Below, in pieces: positions 42,025 to 51,137 of a stretch of 64,000 nt of DNA. This DNA is from Yanshouia hominis (GTDB lineage Bacteria > Bacillota > Clostridia > Oscillospirales > Ruminococcaceae): the NCBI GenBank assembly GCA_014385025.1, contig JACRTB010000003.1:186001-250000 (forward strand). The letters run 5' to 3'. Every line of letters starts with the position of its first letter. Within the stretch, counting starts at the first letter, position 1. The notes beneath the pieces are model-generated. The model did not search any database. It was not told the DNA's origin and saw nothing but the letters and a program-made list of their open reading frames with translations. Position numbers and translations under genes: made by a program.

Positions 42025-43108
42025 GGCTTCCGACCTCCTTTCCCGATCCGTCGGAATCTCCTTCACGCCGATGCGGAAGCAGGCGCGCCACAAGGCCTCT
42101 GAACTGCGGATTGTTAGTGGTCAGCATGACGAGAATCAGAACGATGGCATAGACCAGCATCCGGTAATCGGAGAAGGCGCGCAGCAGCTCGGGAAGAATG
42201 GTAAGCACCGTCGCGGCGATGATGGAACCGCGGATATTTCCCATGCCGCCGAGCACGACAAAGACCAGCACAAGAATCGAGGTATTGAAGTCAAACTTCT
42301 TGGCCACGACCGTTGAGTAGTTCATTGCGAAGAGGGCGCCGGCCATCCCGGCAAGGATTGCCGAGGTGATGAAAGCGGTGAGCTTGTAGCGGGTAATGCT
42401 GATGCCGACCGATTCGGCCGCAATGCGGTTGTCACGGATTGCCATGATCGCCCGGCCGGCGCGGCTCTGCACAAGGTTCTGCACCACGGCGAGGGTGAAG
42501 AGCACCAGCAGGAACCCGGCGAAAAAGGTCGAGAGCTTCGGGACGCCGGTTGCGCCCATCGGCCCGTTCATGATGACCTTTCCGCCCTCGGCCAGTCCGA
42601 GCGCATTGGAGTTGGTCATGCCGATGTGCAGGCCGCTTGAGTCAACCCCCACATAGAGGCAGTTGACGATATTTTTGATAATTTCACCGAACGCAAGGGT
42701 GACGATAGCCAGATAGTCTCCGCGCAGGCGCAGAACCGGAACGCCGACCAGAAAACCGGCGATTCCCGCCAGAATGCCGCCGACCAGAATAGCCGCCAGA
42801 AGGCGCAGCCCCGCGGAGGGAACCACGTTGGTCAGGCTGACCGCCGCGACAACGCCCGAAAAGGCGCCGACCCCCATGAAGCCCGCGTGGCCGAGCGAAA
42901 GCTCGCCGAGCACGCCGACGGTGAGGTTGAGCGAAACGGCCATACAGATATAGGCGCAGATCGGGACAAGCTGCCCATTAAGCGAGTTGGACACATGGCC
43001 GCCCGCGCGCATGGCCTGAACGATCAGAAAGACCGCAGCGACCAGACCATAGTTGAGAAAGCCGTTGAGCGAAGCTCTGCTGAGTTTTCCTGACATTTCT
43101 TCGTTCAC
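42017..43108 (-). CDS. livM: Branched-chain amino acid ABC permease LivM
   Basis: The 363-residue permease has about nine to ten membrane segments and family motifs LGELSLGHAGFMGVGAFSG, RLRGDYLAIVTLAFGEI and SRAGRAIMAIRDNRIAAESVGI. The GTG at 43108 follows the livH stop directly; an in-frame ATG at 43096 is an alternative start. It forms the heterodimeric channel with LivH. Confidence 0.94.
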   Translation of the reverse strand: MNEEMSGKLSRASLNGFLNYGLVAAVFLIVQAMRAGGHVSNSLNGQLVPICAYICMAVSLNLTVGVLGELSLGHAGFMGVGAFSGVVAAVSLTNVVPSAGLRLLAAILVGGILAGIAGFLVGVPVLRLRGDYLAIVTLAFGEIIKNIVNCLYVGVDSSGLHIGMTNSNALGLAEGGKVIMNGPMGATGVPKLSTFFAGFLLVLFTLAVVQNLVQSRAGRAIMAIRDNRIAAESVGISITRYKLTAFITSAILAGMAGALFAMNYSTVVAKKFDFNTSILVLVFVVLGGMGNIRGSIIAATVLTILPELLRAFSDYRMLVYAIVLILVMLTTNNPQFRGLVARLLPHRREGDSDGSGKEVGSHE

Positions 43109-43990
43109 CTACACTTTCTCATTGATTGCCTTGCCGAGCAGGCCGGTGGGCTTGACCAGCAGGACGATGATCAGCACCGAAAAAACAATGGCGTCGGCAA
43201 GCTGGGTGGAGATGTACGCCTTGCCGAAGATCTCGATGATCCCAAGCAGGATTCCGCCCACCATCGCGCCGGGAATCGAACCGATTCCGCCGAATACGGC
43301 GGCGGTAAAGGCCTTGATGCCGGGCATCGATCCGGTGGTGGGGAGAAGGACGGGATAAGCCGAGCAAAGCAGCACACCGGCGATCGCTGCCAGCGCCGAA
43401 CCGATGGCAAAGGTGACCGAGATGGTGTGGTTGACGTTGATCCCCATCAGCTGGGCGGCGCCCTTGTCCTCGCTGACCGCCCGCATGGCTTTTCCCATCC
43501 GGGTTTTGCCGGTAAAGAGGGTCAGGCCGATCATGATGACGATACAGGCGATGACGGTGACGATTGCTTCCCCCGTGATGATGAGCTGGCCTTCAAAGAG
43601 CTTCAGCGGAGGAATCCCCACCAGGCTCGGAAAGCTCTTGGGGGCGGAGCCCCAGATCAGCAGGGCCGCATTCTGGAGGAAATAGCTGACCCCGATGGCG
43701 GTGATCAGGACAGCCAGTGAAGGAGCGGCCCGCAGCGGCTTGTAGGCGAGCCCCTCGATCGTAATGCCCAAGATGGTACAGACGGCCATCGCAAGCAGAA
43801 TTGCCACAATGGAGGGAAGCCCCAGATAAGAGGTCGCACAGAAGGCGATGTAGGCTCCCACCATGATGACATCCCCATGGGCGAAATTAAGCATCTTGGC
43901 GATTCCGTAGACCATGGTATAGCCAAGTGCGATGATTGCGTAGACGCTTCCCAGACTGATTCCGTTGGCCAGATAGGAAAGGAAGGCCAC
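43109..43990 (-). CDS. livH: Branched-chain amino acid ABC permease LivH
   Basis: The product is 293 residues from GTG 43990, preceded by GAGGTG seven bases upstream; the frame extends eight codons further to an ATG without a site. The N-terminus YLANGISLGSVYAIIALGYTMVYGI and NFAHGDVIMVGAYI are LivH hallmarks, as are GKTRMGKAMRAVSEDKGAAQLMGIN and the C-terminal-side GIGSIPGAMVGGI. Confidence 0.93.
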   Translation of the reverse strand: MAFLSYLANGISLGSVYAIIALGYTMVYGIAKMLNFAHGDVIMVGAYIAFCATSYLGLPSIVAILLAMAVCTILGITIEGLAYKPLRAAPSLAVLITAIGVSYFLQNAALLIWGSAPKSFPSLVGIPPLKLFEGQLIITGEAIVTVIACIVIMIGLTLFTGKTRMGKAMRAVSEDKGAAQLMGINVNHTISVTFAIGSALAAIAGVLLCSAYPVLLPTTGSMPGIKAFTAAVFGGIGSIPGAMVGGILLGIIEIFGKAYISTQLADAIVFSVLIIVLLVKPTGLLGKAINEKV

Positions 43991-44111
43991 GAGCACACAC
44001 CTCATTTCCGGCACCCGGCGGGCAGGCCCGCGGATCGCCTCATAGTTTCAGGATGGTCACAAAAGGGGATAGGGCCGCCGTAACGACCGCGGCGGCCCAA
44101 AGCGAAATCTG

Positions 44112-45341
44112 TTACATGCCGACGTAGGCGCCGTTCTGGATCACCATGCCCTTCGGGGCCTTGGAAACTTCGCCGGTCGCGGCCCAGGTCATGCCCTCGC
44201 CGGTCAGCCCGTCGAAGGAGAAGTCGCCGGCGGTGAAGGTGGCGATCATCTTTTCGCAGACATCGGCAGCAGGCATGTCCGCGGTGATGCCGGCCTTTTG
44301 GCAGGCTTCATAAATGGCATAGATGCAGTCGTAAGCGTCCGCGGCGAACTGGTTGGGGGTCTCGCCGAACTGTTCGTTGTACTTCTTGGTGAAAGCGGCA
44401 GTACGGTCGTCGGAAGCATCCGCCGCGAAGGGGGTCAGCAGCATGACGCCCTCGGCCAGAGCGGTGTCAAAGTTCTCGAGGGTGAGGATGCCGTCCATGC
44501 CGTCAACGCCGAAGACCTTGGGGGAATAGTCCATGCCCTTGGCCTGGGTGAGGATCAGCGAAGCGGGGGTGTAGTAGATCGGCAGGAAGAGAAGGTCGGC
44601 TCCCGCGTTCTTTGCATCGGTGATCTGAACCGAGAAGTCGGTGGCGGTATCATCGGTGAAGGTGGTGGTGCTGACGATTTCAAGGCCCTGGTTGGCAGCC
44701 TCGCTGGCAAACTTCTCATAGATGCCGGTGGAGTAGGCGTCCGCGTTGTTATAGATAACGGCGATTTTGGTGCCGAGCTTCTGCTCCGCGATATACTGTG
44801 CGGAAGCGATGCCCTGGTTGGGATCGGTGAAGCACATCTGGAACATGTTATCCTTGCCCTCGATGACAGTAGTCGAGGAGGCGGAGGGGGTCAGCGCAAA
44901 AACGCGGTCGGCATAGGCCTCGGCTCCGACAGCCACACAGGGGCTGGTGGTGACGGTTCCGCACAGGATCTGCATTCCCCAGTCCTTCAGGGCGTTGTAG
45001 GCGTTGACCGACTTTTCGGCGTCGTGCTCGTCATCCTGCGGGTTGAAGGCAAACTGCATTCCACCGAGGGCGTTGATCTCATCGACGGCGATCTGCGCGC
45101 CATTTTTGGCAGCGGTGCCGTAGATCGCGGCGCCGCCGGTCAGCGGGCCGATAAATCCGATCTTGACCGCCTCTTCGGACGGAGCGGCGGGAGCCTCAGA
45201 GGCAGGAGCGCCGGAAGCGGCCTCGGACGAAGGGGCGGGCGCGCCCGCCGACGGGGCGGAGCTGGAGGCGCCGCCGCAGCCGGCCAGCGCGGCGACCATC
45301 GAAAGCGCAAGGACAGCGGATAAAATTTTCTTTTTCATCAT
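44112..45341 (-). CDS. livJ: Branched-chain amino acid-binding lipoprotein LivJ/LivK
   Basis: The 409-residue periplasmic-type binding lipoprotein has a lipobox (ALAGC) after a signal helix, an Ala/Ser/Pro linker, then a two-lobe type I fold: VKIGFIGPLTGGAAIYG, GGMQFAFNPQDDEHDAEK and YNNADAYSTGIYEKF. It delivers ligand to LivHM. ATG 45341 follows AAGGAG. It opens the operon; no clear own promoter was found in the 75 bases behind the upstream terminator. Confidence 0.95.
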   Translation of the reverse strand: MMKKKILSAVLALSMVAALAGCGGASSSAPSAGAPAPSSEAASGAPASEAPAAPSEEAVKIGFIGPLTGGAAIYGTAAKNGAQIAVDEINALGGMQFAFNPQDDEHDAEKSVNAYNALKDWGMQILCGTVTTSPCVAVGAEAYADRVFALTPSASSTTVIEGKDNMFQMCFTDPNQGIASAQYIAEQKLGTKIAVIYNNADAYSTGIYEKFASEAANQGLEIVSTTTFTDDTATDFSVQITDAKNAGADLLFLPIYYTPASLILTQAKGMDYSPKVFGVDGMDGILTLENFDTALAEGVMLLTPFAADASDDRTAAFTKKYNEQFGETPNQFAADAYDCIYAIYEACQKAGITADMPAADVCEKMIATFTAGDFSFDGLTGEGMTWAATGEVSKAPKGMVIQNGAYVGM

Positions 45342-45413
45342 CAATTCTCCTTCAATGTTGTTCCGTCCACGGTTTTCGGGACGGAGGTTGAATTACAAGG
45401 GATGATCTATATA

Positions 45414-45447
45414 AAAAACGGCCCCGCCAAAAGAGCGGCGCCGTTTT
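45414..45447 (-). terminator. Terminator of the small membrane protein gene
   Basis: AAAACGGC and GCCGTTTT, extended by CCGC/GCGG, form the stem; the minus strand continues with TTTTTTATA. It separates the small gene from livJ. Confidence 0.82.
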
Positions 45448-45460
45448 CAGCCTCAAAGCC

Positions 45461-45772
45461 TTATTGGATCGGCAGCGGTTCTTTTGTGCGTATGCAAAAT
45501 TTCAGTACAAGAAGCCCTGCTCCAAGCGCGGGTACAAGGACGGCCGCGGGAATCATGGCAAGAAGGCATACTTGTACAATCAGGCATACCAACAAAAGGG
45601 CCAAAATAAAAACAAAAAGGGACGCTGCGCGGGCAGCGTCCAAAAAAATGACCGAAATGCAGCCGAAAAACGCCTCCGCACCACAGCAGGGAGCGGAGAA
45701 TGTGCAATCATGAGCGGCGCTGAATTGCAGAGCATTTCCATCTGATGGAGAACTCTGGAATGTCTCTTTCAT
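45461..45772 (-). CDS. Small Cys-containing membrane protein, unknown
   Basis: The 103-residue product has a polar N-terminus with several cysteines (HDCTFSAPCCGAEAFFGC) and about two membrane segments (SLFVFILALLLVCLIVQV and IPAAVLVPALGAGLLVL). AAGGGGG precedes the ATG, and both a promoter and a terminator frame it, so it is probably a real monocistronic gene. No family is recognised. Confidence 0.65.
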   Translation of the reverse strand: MKETFQSSPSDGNALQFSAAHDCTFSAPCCGAEAFFGCISVIFLDAARAASLFVFILALLLVCLIVQVCLLAMIPAAVLVPALGAGLLVLKFCIRTKEPLPIQ

Positions 45773-45831
45773 TGTTGCGCCCCCTTGATTTTAAAATCCT
45801 GCCAATCAATTCTGCATATAACATTGGTGAA

Positions 45832-45860
45832 AATATATAACATTTTGAAGGAATTGTCAA
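45832..45860 (-). promoter_or_regulatory. Promoter of the small membrane protein gene
   Basis: On the minus strand TTGACA (45860-45855) and TATATT (45837-45832) are 17 bases apart. Confidence 0.8.
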
Positions 45861-46318
45861 CAGAGGGGTAAAATTTTTCTTTGTCAATCTTTTAACCTTA
45901 CCGAAAGAGTTCACAAAATTTTTATCAGATCCTACAATTTTTTTTGAGATGTCCCAGACATATTGCTCGCCATACTTGTATGTTTTTAACAGACGTGCTG
46001 AGGAGAGATTGCAAAATTTGTTCTTTTCTCAGATTTTTTCTTTGTTGAAAAATTGTACGAAGAAACTGATTTTGTAAATGAATCTTCTGAAGATGCGGAA
46101 AAATCAAATTTGAAAGACGGACGTTTTCGATGGGAATACAATCTCCTTTGCCTGTTTGCCCGCGGGGAATCCGGACGCTTCTCATGGCAAATGATGTTGT
46201 CCAAAATGAGCGGACATAGTTTCGCGCCCCACATCCGGCTGAAGCGAGACGGACATCAGGGCGCGGCGCATCAGACGCGGTGCCTCGGCACAGCGATTTT
46301 AAAATTCGTGTGCGGAAT
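45861..46318. other. AT-rich gap without a recognised gene
   Basis: The stretch is notably AT-richer than its surroundings at 45.9-46.1 kb. Frames crossing it have no supported start or family. The minus-strand glycosyltransferase ends into it without a clear terminator. Confidence 0.45.
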
Positions 46319-47407
46319 CTATTTCGGCTTTTCCTCCATAAGACGGAGATTTTCTTGCAGGCGCTTCTCTCCGGGTGCGATCGCAAGCGCCTGCCGGCAG
46401 GCTTCCCGCGCTTCGGCGGCGCGTCCGGTGTACCAAAGTCCCAGCGAGAGCAGATCCCACGGCAGCGCGCCCCATGCTTCGGCGGTACAGATATAGCTTT
46501 CGGGACGCTTCGAAATTGAAAGCGCCTGGCGCGCGGCCCATACCGTTGCGTCGTATTCCCGCAGCTCCCAGAAAAATTCGGCCAGCTCAACCCAAGGCTC
46601 CCGCAGCCAGGGGGCTTCCCCCGCCGCGCGCAGAAGCCAGCGGCGGGCCTGCCGCAAATCGCCCTTTCCTCGGCAGGCCTGCGCGAGAAAGCGCATTGAG
46701 GCGCAGCGTTCGTCCTCCCATGTGGCGGAGGGCAGGGCAAGATGCCTGGTCAACGCGCCGATGGCGTCGTCCCAGCGGCGCTGGAACAGATATTCCCGGC
46801 CGAGGTAGTGAAGGCCCCGGTCGTCCCCGGGGCTCTCACGAACCGAGAGTTCCAGCAGGGGCAGGTACTGTGAACGCGACTTGGCGGGATCGGCATGATG
46901 GTCCAGCTGCATCCCCTCGACCCGAACCGTTTCGGGACGCGGTCCTTCTCCGATGTATTCCAGCACCTCATGCACCGGATGAATCCAGCGGTAAAGACCC
47001 CGGGCATGCACCTTTTCATACCAGAAAACGACCCCTTCGCTGCCGTCCTCGTTGAAATTCCAGACGTAGCGGTAGGTTGCCTGGCCGGTTCCGGGCTTCC
47101 ACGCCGCTTCGAGCAGGGCGCGCCAGCCGGGACGGAGAAGCTCGTCAAGATCGGTGCAGACGCAGATATCCGCTTCTTCCGGCACCAGTTCGAGTGAGCG
47201 GTTGCGTGCCGTGTCAAACCGCCAGGGGGAGATGATCTCCCGGGTCACCTTCGCGCCGCCTTCCTCGAGAAGGCGCACCGTTTCATCGGTGGAGCCGGTA
47301 TCCAGCACCACGATGCTGTCCGCCTCCCGCATTGATTCGATCCAGCCGGGCACAAACTTTGCTTCGTTTTTGCAGATTGCATAGACGCATACATGATAAT
47401 GGTTCAT
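46319..47407 (-). CDS. Family 2 glycosyltransferase with TPR-like tail
   Basis: The 362-residue product has a GT2 domain in the first half (VYAICKNEAKFVPGWIES, VLDTGSTDETVRLLEEGGA, DICVCTDLDELLRPGW with its DxD-type acidic motif) and a helical TPR-like half (GREYLFQRRWDDAIGALTRHL; AREACRQALAIAPGEKRLQENL). CAGGAGGG precedes the ATG. Such proteins transfer sugars to surface glycans or proteins; the acceptor is unknown. No polysaccharide cluster surrounds it. Confidence 0.9.
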   Translation of the reverse strand: MNHYHVCVYAICKNEAKFVPGWIESMREADSIVVLDTGSTDETVRLLEEGGAKVTREIISPWRFDTARNRSLELVPEEADICVCTDLDELLRPGWRALLEAAWKPGTGQATYRYVWNFNEDGSEGVVFWYEKVHARGLYRWIHPVHEVLEYIGEGPRPETVRVEGMQLDHHADPAKSRSQYLPLLELSVRESPGDDRGLHYLGREYLFQRRWDDAIGALTRHLALPSATWEDERCASMRFLAQACRGKGDLRQARRWLLRAAGEAPWLREPWVELAEFFWELREYDATVWAARQALSISKRPESYICTAEAWGALPWDLLSLGLWYTGRAAEAREACRQALAIAPGEKRLQENLRLMEEKPK

Positions 47408-47799
47408 AAACGGAAGCCCTCCTGAACGGGGCCGTGTTCCATGCGGCCCGCAGCCTTGAATCTCATTCTGCCCTTGTGCGTTGTGATTCCGCCGCTAAAA
47501 TGACGCGGTCCGCGCGGCGTACAACCCCGAATGCGGACGGCCCGCGGCGAAAATGAAAGCGGACCCTCCGGAGAGAGTTCCGCCCGGTGACCGCGCTGCC
47601 GATATCCGGTGTGCCGCCGTGGACGGAAAATACAGCCCAATATATTTCGTCCAACTTTGCAGCGGCACAAACAGCCGGTTTTGCTTTCCGCACCCTTCGA
47701 TGGATATGTATGGCTTTCCGCGCATGTCCTATGAACAAAGGAACCTGCATTTTCGGAAAATGTGTTGACTTGAGAGCGATTCAATGATATTTTAATAAA
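47408..47799. other. Intergenic gap, no gene seen
   Basis: No supported gene occurs in this gap between divergent genes. It runs into the LexA-like box and promoter of the XRE gene. Confidence 0.5.
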
Positions 47800-47849
47800 G
47801 AACAAATGTTCTAAAAACGCTTGACAACGATTTTTGACTTGGTTATAAT
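47800..47849 (+). promoter_or_regulatory. LexA-like box and promoter of the XRE/ImmA operon
   Basis: GAAC-AAAT-GTTC (47800-47811) matches the Gram-positive LexA half-site pattern GAACNNNNGTTC exactly. Nine bases later comes a near-ideal promoter: TTGACA (47821-47826), a 17-base spacer and TATAAT (47844-47849). The palindrome could alternatively be the operator of the XRE protein itself. Confidence 0.72.
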
Positions 47850-47917
47850 ATATTTACAGAAAAGCTTACATGCTTACAAAGAGGAATTCTGCCGCCGGCA
47901 CGGAGAAGGTGAATGTG

Positions 47918-48286
47918 ATGCCCCATGAAAGTTTTGGGAATTTTTTGGCGCGGAAAAGGATTCAAAGAGGAATGACCCTTCGAAAAATGGCGCAGCTGCT
48001 TGGCTGCTCGGCCCCATATCTGAGCGATGTGGAAAAGGGCCGCCGCAATCCTTTTGAGGTTGGAAAACTGGAGCTGGCCGCCCGGGTCCTCTGCCTCACC
48101 GCCGAGGAAACATCTGAAATGCTGGATTTGGCGGGAAAACAGCGCAACTCCGTCGCGCCGGATCTGCCGGACTACATCATGCGGCGGGATTATGTTGCCG
48201 CCGCGCTGCGGACAGCGCGCGATCTTGGCGCCGGGGAAAAGGAATGGGCGGCATTTGTCGAAGAGTTAAAACGGCGGAAAGGGTAA
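47918..48286 (+). CDS. XRE-family regulator (ImmR-like)
   Basis: This 122-residue protein has an N-terminal Cro/CI HTH (about 5-60: NFLARKRIQRGMTLRKMAQLL, CSAPYLSDVEKGRRNPFE) and a helical C-terminus. ATG 47918 follows GAAGGTG; the frame extends 16 codons upstream to 47870 with a weaker site. It is paired with an ImmA-type protease gene ten bases downstream, as in ICE and prophage control modules where the protease removes the repressor. Confidence 0.85.
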   Translation: MPHESFGNFLARKRIQRGMTLRKMAQLLGCSAPYLSDVEKGRRNPFEVGKLELAARVLCLTAEETSEMLDLAGKQRNSVAPDLPDYIMRRDYVAAALRTARDLGAGEKEWAAFVEELKRRKG

Positions 48287-48296
48287 ATGGAGGCCT

Positions 48297-49106
48297 ATGC
48301 TGCGGCTGAATTTTTCCAAAAAGCAAAACGGGGTTCCTGTTTTGAGCAGAATCCAAATGGACCGGATGGCCGAATTGCTGCTGGCGGATTACCGCCCAAC
48401 CGCGGTTTGGAGACCGCAGACGATCGACATCGATGACTTCGTCCAGAACTACCTCGGGATGCGGCAGGATTTTCAATATCTTTCCCACTGCGGGCTTTAT
48501 TTGGGAATGACGGTTTTTTACAATACGGATCGGGTGGTGGTTTACAACCCTGAAGCGCGGCGCGCCGAATATCTCAGTGTCTGTGCGAAAACCATTCTGA
48601 TCGACAGCAGCCTTTTGGAGAAAGGACAGGAACACCGTTACCGCTTTACCATGGGTCATGAAGCGGCGCATGGAATTTTACACGAAGCCTTTTTCGCAGC
48701 GGCGGAGGGACGAATGAATCCGGATAACCCGCCGGCGATCCAGTGCAGGACAAGCTGCTCCGCGGCGCGTGCCCGGGGCCTCTGGAGCGATCATGATTGG
48801 ATGGAATGGCAGGCGGATGCCTTTTCCGCCGCTTTGCTGATGCCGCGTCCCGCCGTTTGTAAGGCGGCCCGGGATATCTGCCTGAAGAATCCTTATCTCG
48901 CGGCAAACGAGGAAATCCGCGCACTCGAACAGGCCGGAGCGGTTTCACGCCTTTTTTCCACGTCCTTCGAGGCCGCATTCCGGCGGCTGAAGGATCTGGG
49001 ACTTGTCCGCCGAGGGCTTCCGCCGCGAAAGACCGGGGAGGTGCTCGGGGTGTTCCGTCAAGGAACCGGACCGGCACCCGGTCTATGGAAAGGGGGCGGC
49101 CTATGA
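48297..49106 (+). CDS. ImmA/IrrE-type metallopeptidase
   Basis: The 269-residue product has the zinc motif in RFTMGHEAAHGILHE (HExxH, about residues 120-124) and a downstream third-ligand helix, EWQADAFSAALLMP. The C-terminal part contains a helical segment (VSRLFSTSFEAAFRRLKDLGL). Such proteases cleave the partner XRE repressor. The stop overlaps the next start (ATGA). Confidence 0.9.
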   Translation: MLRLNFSKKQNGVPVLSRIQMDRMAELLLADYRPTAVWRPQTIDIDDFVQNYLGMRQDFQYLSHCGLYLGMTVFYNTDRVVVYNPEARRAEYLSVCAKTILIDSSLLEKGQEHRYRFTMGHEAAHGILHEAFFAAAEGRMNPDNPPAIQCRTSCSAARARGLWSDHDWMEWQADAFSAALLMPRPAVCKAARDICLKNPYLAANEEIRALEQAGAVSRLFSTSFEAAFRRLKDLGLVRRGLPPRKTGEVLGVFRQGTGPAPGLWKGGGL

Positions 49107-49309
49107 CGGAGAAACAGAATTACAGCCTTCGGCTCATCTGTCCATGGTGTCAAAAGGGGGCGGTGCTGACGCAGGGCAGAGCGAATGTCCGCATCTCGGT
49201 GCAATGCTCCAAATGCGGCCGGTTTTACAGCGCCGATCTGAATACCATGGAAACCAAACGGGCCTCCGCGTGCAGACGCGCGGGCGAAGGACGGACGATT
49301 ACCGACTGA
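49103..49309 (+). CDS. Small zinc-ribbon protein
   Basis: The 68-residue product contains CPWC (13-16) and CSKCG (35-39) spaced as one zinc ribbon, then a basic tail. It is translationally coupled to the ImmA-like gene, with AAAGGGGGCGG before the ATG. It resembles small phage zinc-ribbon (Com-like) regulators in size, but no specific family is recognised. Confidence 0.75.
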   Translation: MTEKQNYSLRLICPWCQKGAVLTQGRANVRISVQCSKCGRFYSADLNTMETKRASACRRAGEGRTITD

Positions 49310-49332
49310 CCGCCGGGGCGCAGTATGCCACC

Positions 49333-49381
49333 ACAAAGGCCGGGGTAAGACCGCAAAATGCGGTACTGCCCCGGCCTTTGT
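49333..49381 (+). terminator. Terminator of the XRE/ImmA/zinc-ribbon operon
   Basis: AAAGGCCGGGG and CCCCGGCCTTT form a perfect 11-bp stem enclosing a smaller hairpin (ACCGCAAAATGCGGT). Confidence 0.82.
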
Positions 49382-49451
49382 GACGGAGGAAGCCGCGGAG
49401 GAGTTGAATCGGAAAATGACAAAGAGCGGTAAAACCGGAGAAGGAGGGCGA

Positions 49452-49646
49452 AGAATTGCTTGAGCGGCGCCGCCCCGTATGTCGCGATAAAAGGGATGGC
49501 AGGGGCGAGGGGTGCGCGGAACTGCTTGAACGGCGCCGCCCCGTATGTCGCGATAAAAAGGACAACAGGGCGAGGAGTGCGCGGAACTGCTTGAACGGTG
49601 CCGCCTCATATGTCGCAATAAAAAGGATGGCAGGGGCGTGGGGATG
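49452..49646. repeat. 65/66-bp tandem repeat, three copies
   Basis: Units start at 49454, 49520 and 49585. Each reads GAACTGCTTGAACGGCGCCG, then CCCCGTATGTCGCGATAAAA and a GGCAGGGGCGAGG-like end. One unit is 65 bases, which breaks every reading frame, so it is not a coding repeat. Confidence 0.85.
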
Positions 49647-49768
49647 CATCCGGTGTATTTGCTGTGGGCTGAAAAATTGCCGCTCGAATCATCCGGCGGG
49701 AGGCATCGGAGAAGACTCAGTGTAAAAATACAAAAGCCCGGTGTATTCAGCCGGGGGAAAGGAAAAAG

Positions 49769-50197
49769 ATGAAGAATTTGGTTTGGAGCTATGGCAGCGA
49801 GGGGGCCGCTGTTTCCGGAATGCTGGCCGCTGCCGGCACGTTCCTGAATTGGTGGTTTGGAGGGTTCGACAAGATGGTTCAGGCGCTGATCATCTGCATG
49901 GCGATTGATTTCGCACTGGGCTTTCTCGCGGCCGCCAAGTCGCGCACGATTGATTCCCACGTCATGTTCTGGGGCGGGGTCAACAAGGTTCTGGTGCTGG
50001 TTTTCGTGGGCTTCGGCGTTGTGCTCGACGGGATCATCGGGACCCCTGAGCCTTACATCCGCACTGCGATCATCTGGTTTTACATCGGCCGGGAAGGACT
50101 GAGCATTGTGGAGAATTATGGGAAGATGGGACTGCCGCTGCCGGAGTTTATCACGGCGGTTCTGAACCAGCTGAAGGATAAGGGCGAGCCGGAATAA
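49769..50197 (+). CDS. Holin, phage holin family 4 type
   Basis: The 142-residue membrane protein fits the toxin-secretion/phage-lysis holin family: WWFGGFDKMVQALIICMAIDFALGFLAAAKSRTIDS, in parts, then GGVNKVLVLVFVGFGVVLD and GREGLSIVENYGKMGLPLPEF. Three hydrophobic segments are visible. GGGGGAAAGG precedes the ATG. No endolysin or phage structural gene accompanies it, so it is probably a prophage relic or a domesticated release protein. Confidence 0.9.
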   Translation: MKNLVWSYGSEGAAVSGMLAAAGTFLNWWFGGFDKMVQALIICMAIDFALGFLAAAKSRTIDSHVMFWGGVNKVLVLVFVGFGVVLDGIIGTPEPYIRTAIIWFYIGREGLSIVENYGKMGLPLPEFITAVLNQLKDKGEPE

Positions 50198-50285
50198 TGC
50201 GGTTCCGATGGGGAGAAAGACGTGCGCCGAAACGGCTCTTGAGCTTTTGCCCGGGCCGTGCTATACTCGGAAACGAGGTGATTTT

Positions 50286-51125
50286 ATGAGGACGATTTCC
50301 GCTGCTGAAATTTCCGATGCGGTCCGCGCGCTCTGTATTGAGTCAAACCGGATTCTGCCGGACGATATGCGACGGGGTCTTGCCGCCGCGCGGAAGAATG
50401 AGCCTTGGCCGACCGCTGCCGGGGTGCTTGACGATATCATTGAAAATTACCGGCGGGCGGAGCGGCTTGAAATGCCTGTCTGTCAGGACACCGGCATGGC
50501 CTGCGTCTTTGTTGAGCTGGGGCAGGAGGTCCATATTGACGGCTCGCTGGAAGACGCGATTCAGGAGGGAGTGCGCCGCGGCTATCTGGACGGTTATCTG
50601 AGAAAGTCGGTCGTCTCCGACCCGATTGAGCGGATCAACACGCTGGACAATACCCCCGCGGTCATCACCTATGATGTCGTCACGGGGGACCGTCTGACCA
50701 TCACCGTCGCGCCGAAGGGCGCGGGCAGCGAAAATATGGGGCGCCTCGCGATGCTTAAGCCCTCTGACGGGCTGGCGGGCGTGAAAAAGTTTGTCCTTGA
50801 CGCGGTGGAGGCGGCCGGGCCGAATCCGTGTCCCCCCATCGTGGTGGGGGTCGGAATCGGCGGAAATTTCGACCGGGTCGCCCTGCTGGCTAAACGGGCA
50901 CTTCTGCGGCCGATCGACCGGCGCAATCCCAACCCGGCATATGCCGCGCTCGAGAAAGAGCTGCTGGACTCCATCAATGCGCTCGGCATCGGGCCGCAGG
51001 GCTTCGGAGGAAGAACCACCGCTCTGGGAGTAAATATTGAGGTGTTTGCAACCCACATCGCACAGCTGCCCTGCGCGGTTAATATCGGATGTCATGTCAC
51101 CCGCCATCAGACGGCGGTATTATAG
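50286..51125 (+). CDS. Fumarate hydratase class I, alpha subunit
   Basis: This 279-residue protein is the N-terminal-type subunit of the two-part iron-sulfur fumarase (or tartrate dehydratase). Cluster cysteines fall in PVCQDTGMACVF, in the NPCPPIVVGVGIGG region and in NIGCHVTRH. MRTISAAEISDAV at ATG 50286 (GAGGTG upstream) fits the family start; an upstream ATG at 50208 has no support. It would hydrate fumarate to malate in a branched, anaerobic TCA pathway. Confidence 0.93.
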   Translation: MRTISAAEISDAVRALCIESNRILPDDMRRGLAAARKNEPWPTAAGVLDDIIENYRRAERLEMPVCQDTGMACVFVELGQEVHIDGSLEDAIQEGVRRGYLDGYLRKSVVSDPIERINTLDNTPAVITYDVVTGDRLTITVAPKGAGSENMGRLAMLKPSDGLAGVKKFVLDAVEAAGPNPCPPIVVGVGIGGNFDRVALLAKRALLRPIDRRNPNPAYAALEKELLDSINALGIGPQGFGGRTTALGVNIEVFATHIAQLPCAVNIGCHVTRHQTAVL

Positions 51126-51137
51126 GGGGAACCGCAG

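Noticed and set aside
45925-46740. A 271-codon minus-strand frame overlapping the glycosyltransferase end
   Set aside because: It is out of frame with the clear glycosyltransferase and runs into AT-rich DNA with no domain signal.
49058-49960. A 300-codon minus-strand frame across the 66-bp repeats and zinc-ribbon gene
   Set aside because: It is antisense to a supported operon, and the repeat units shift frame because one is 65 bases long.
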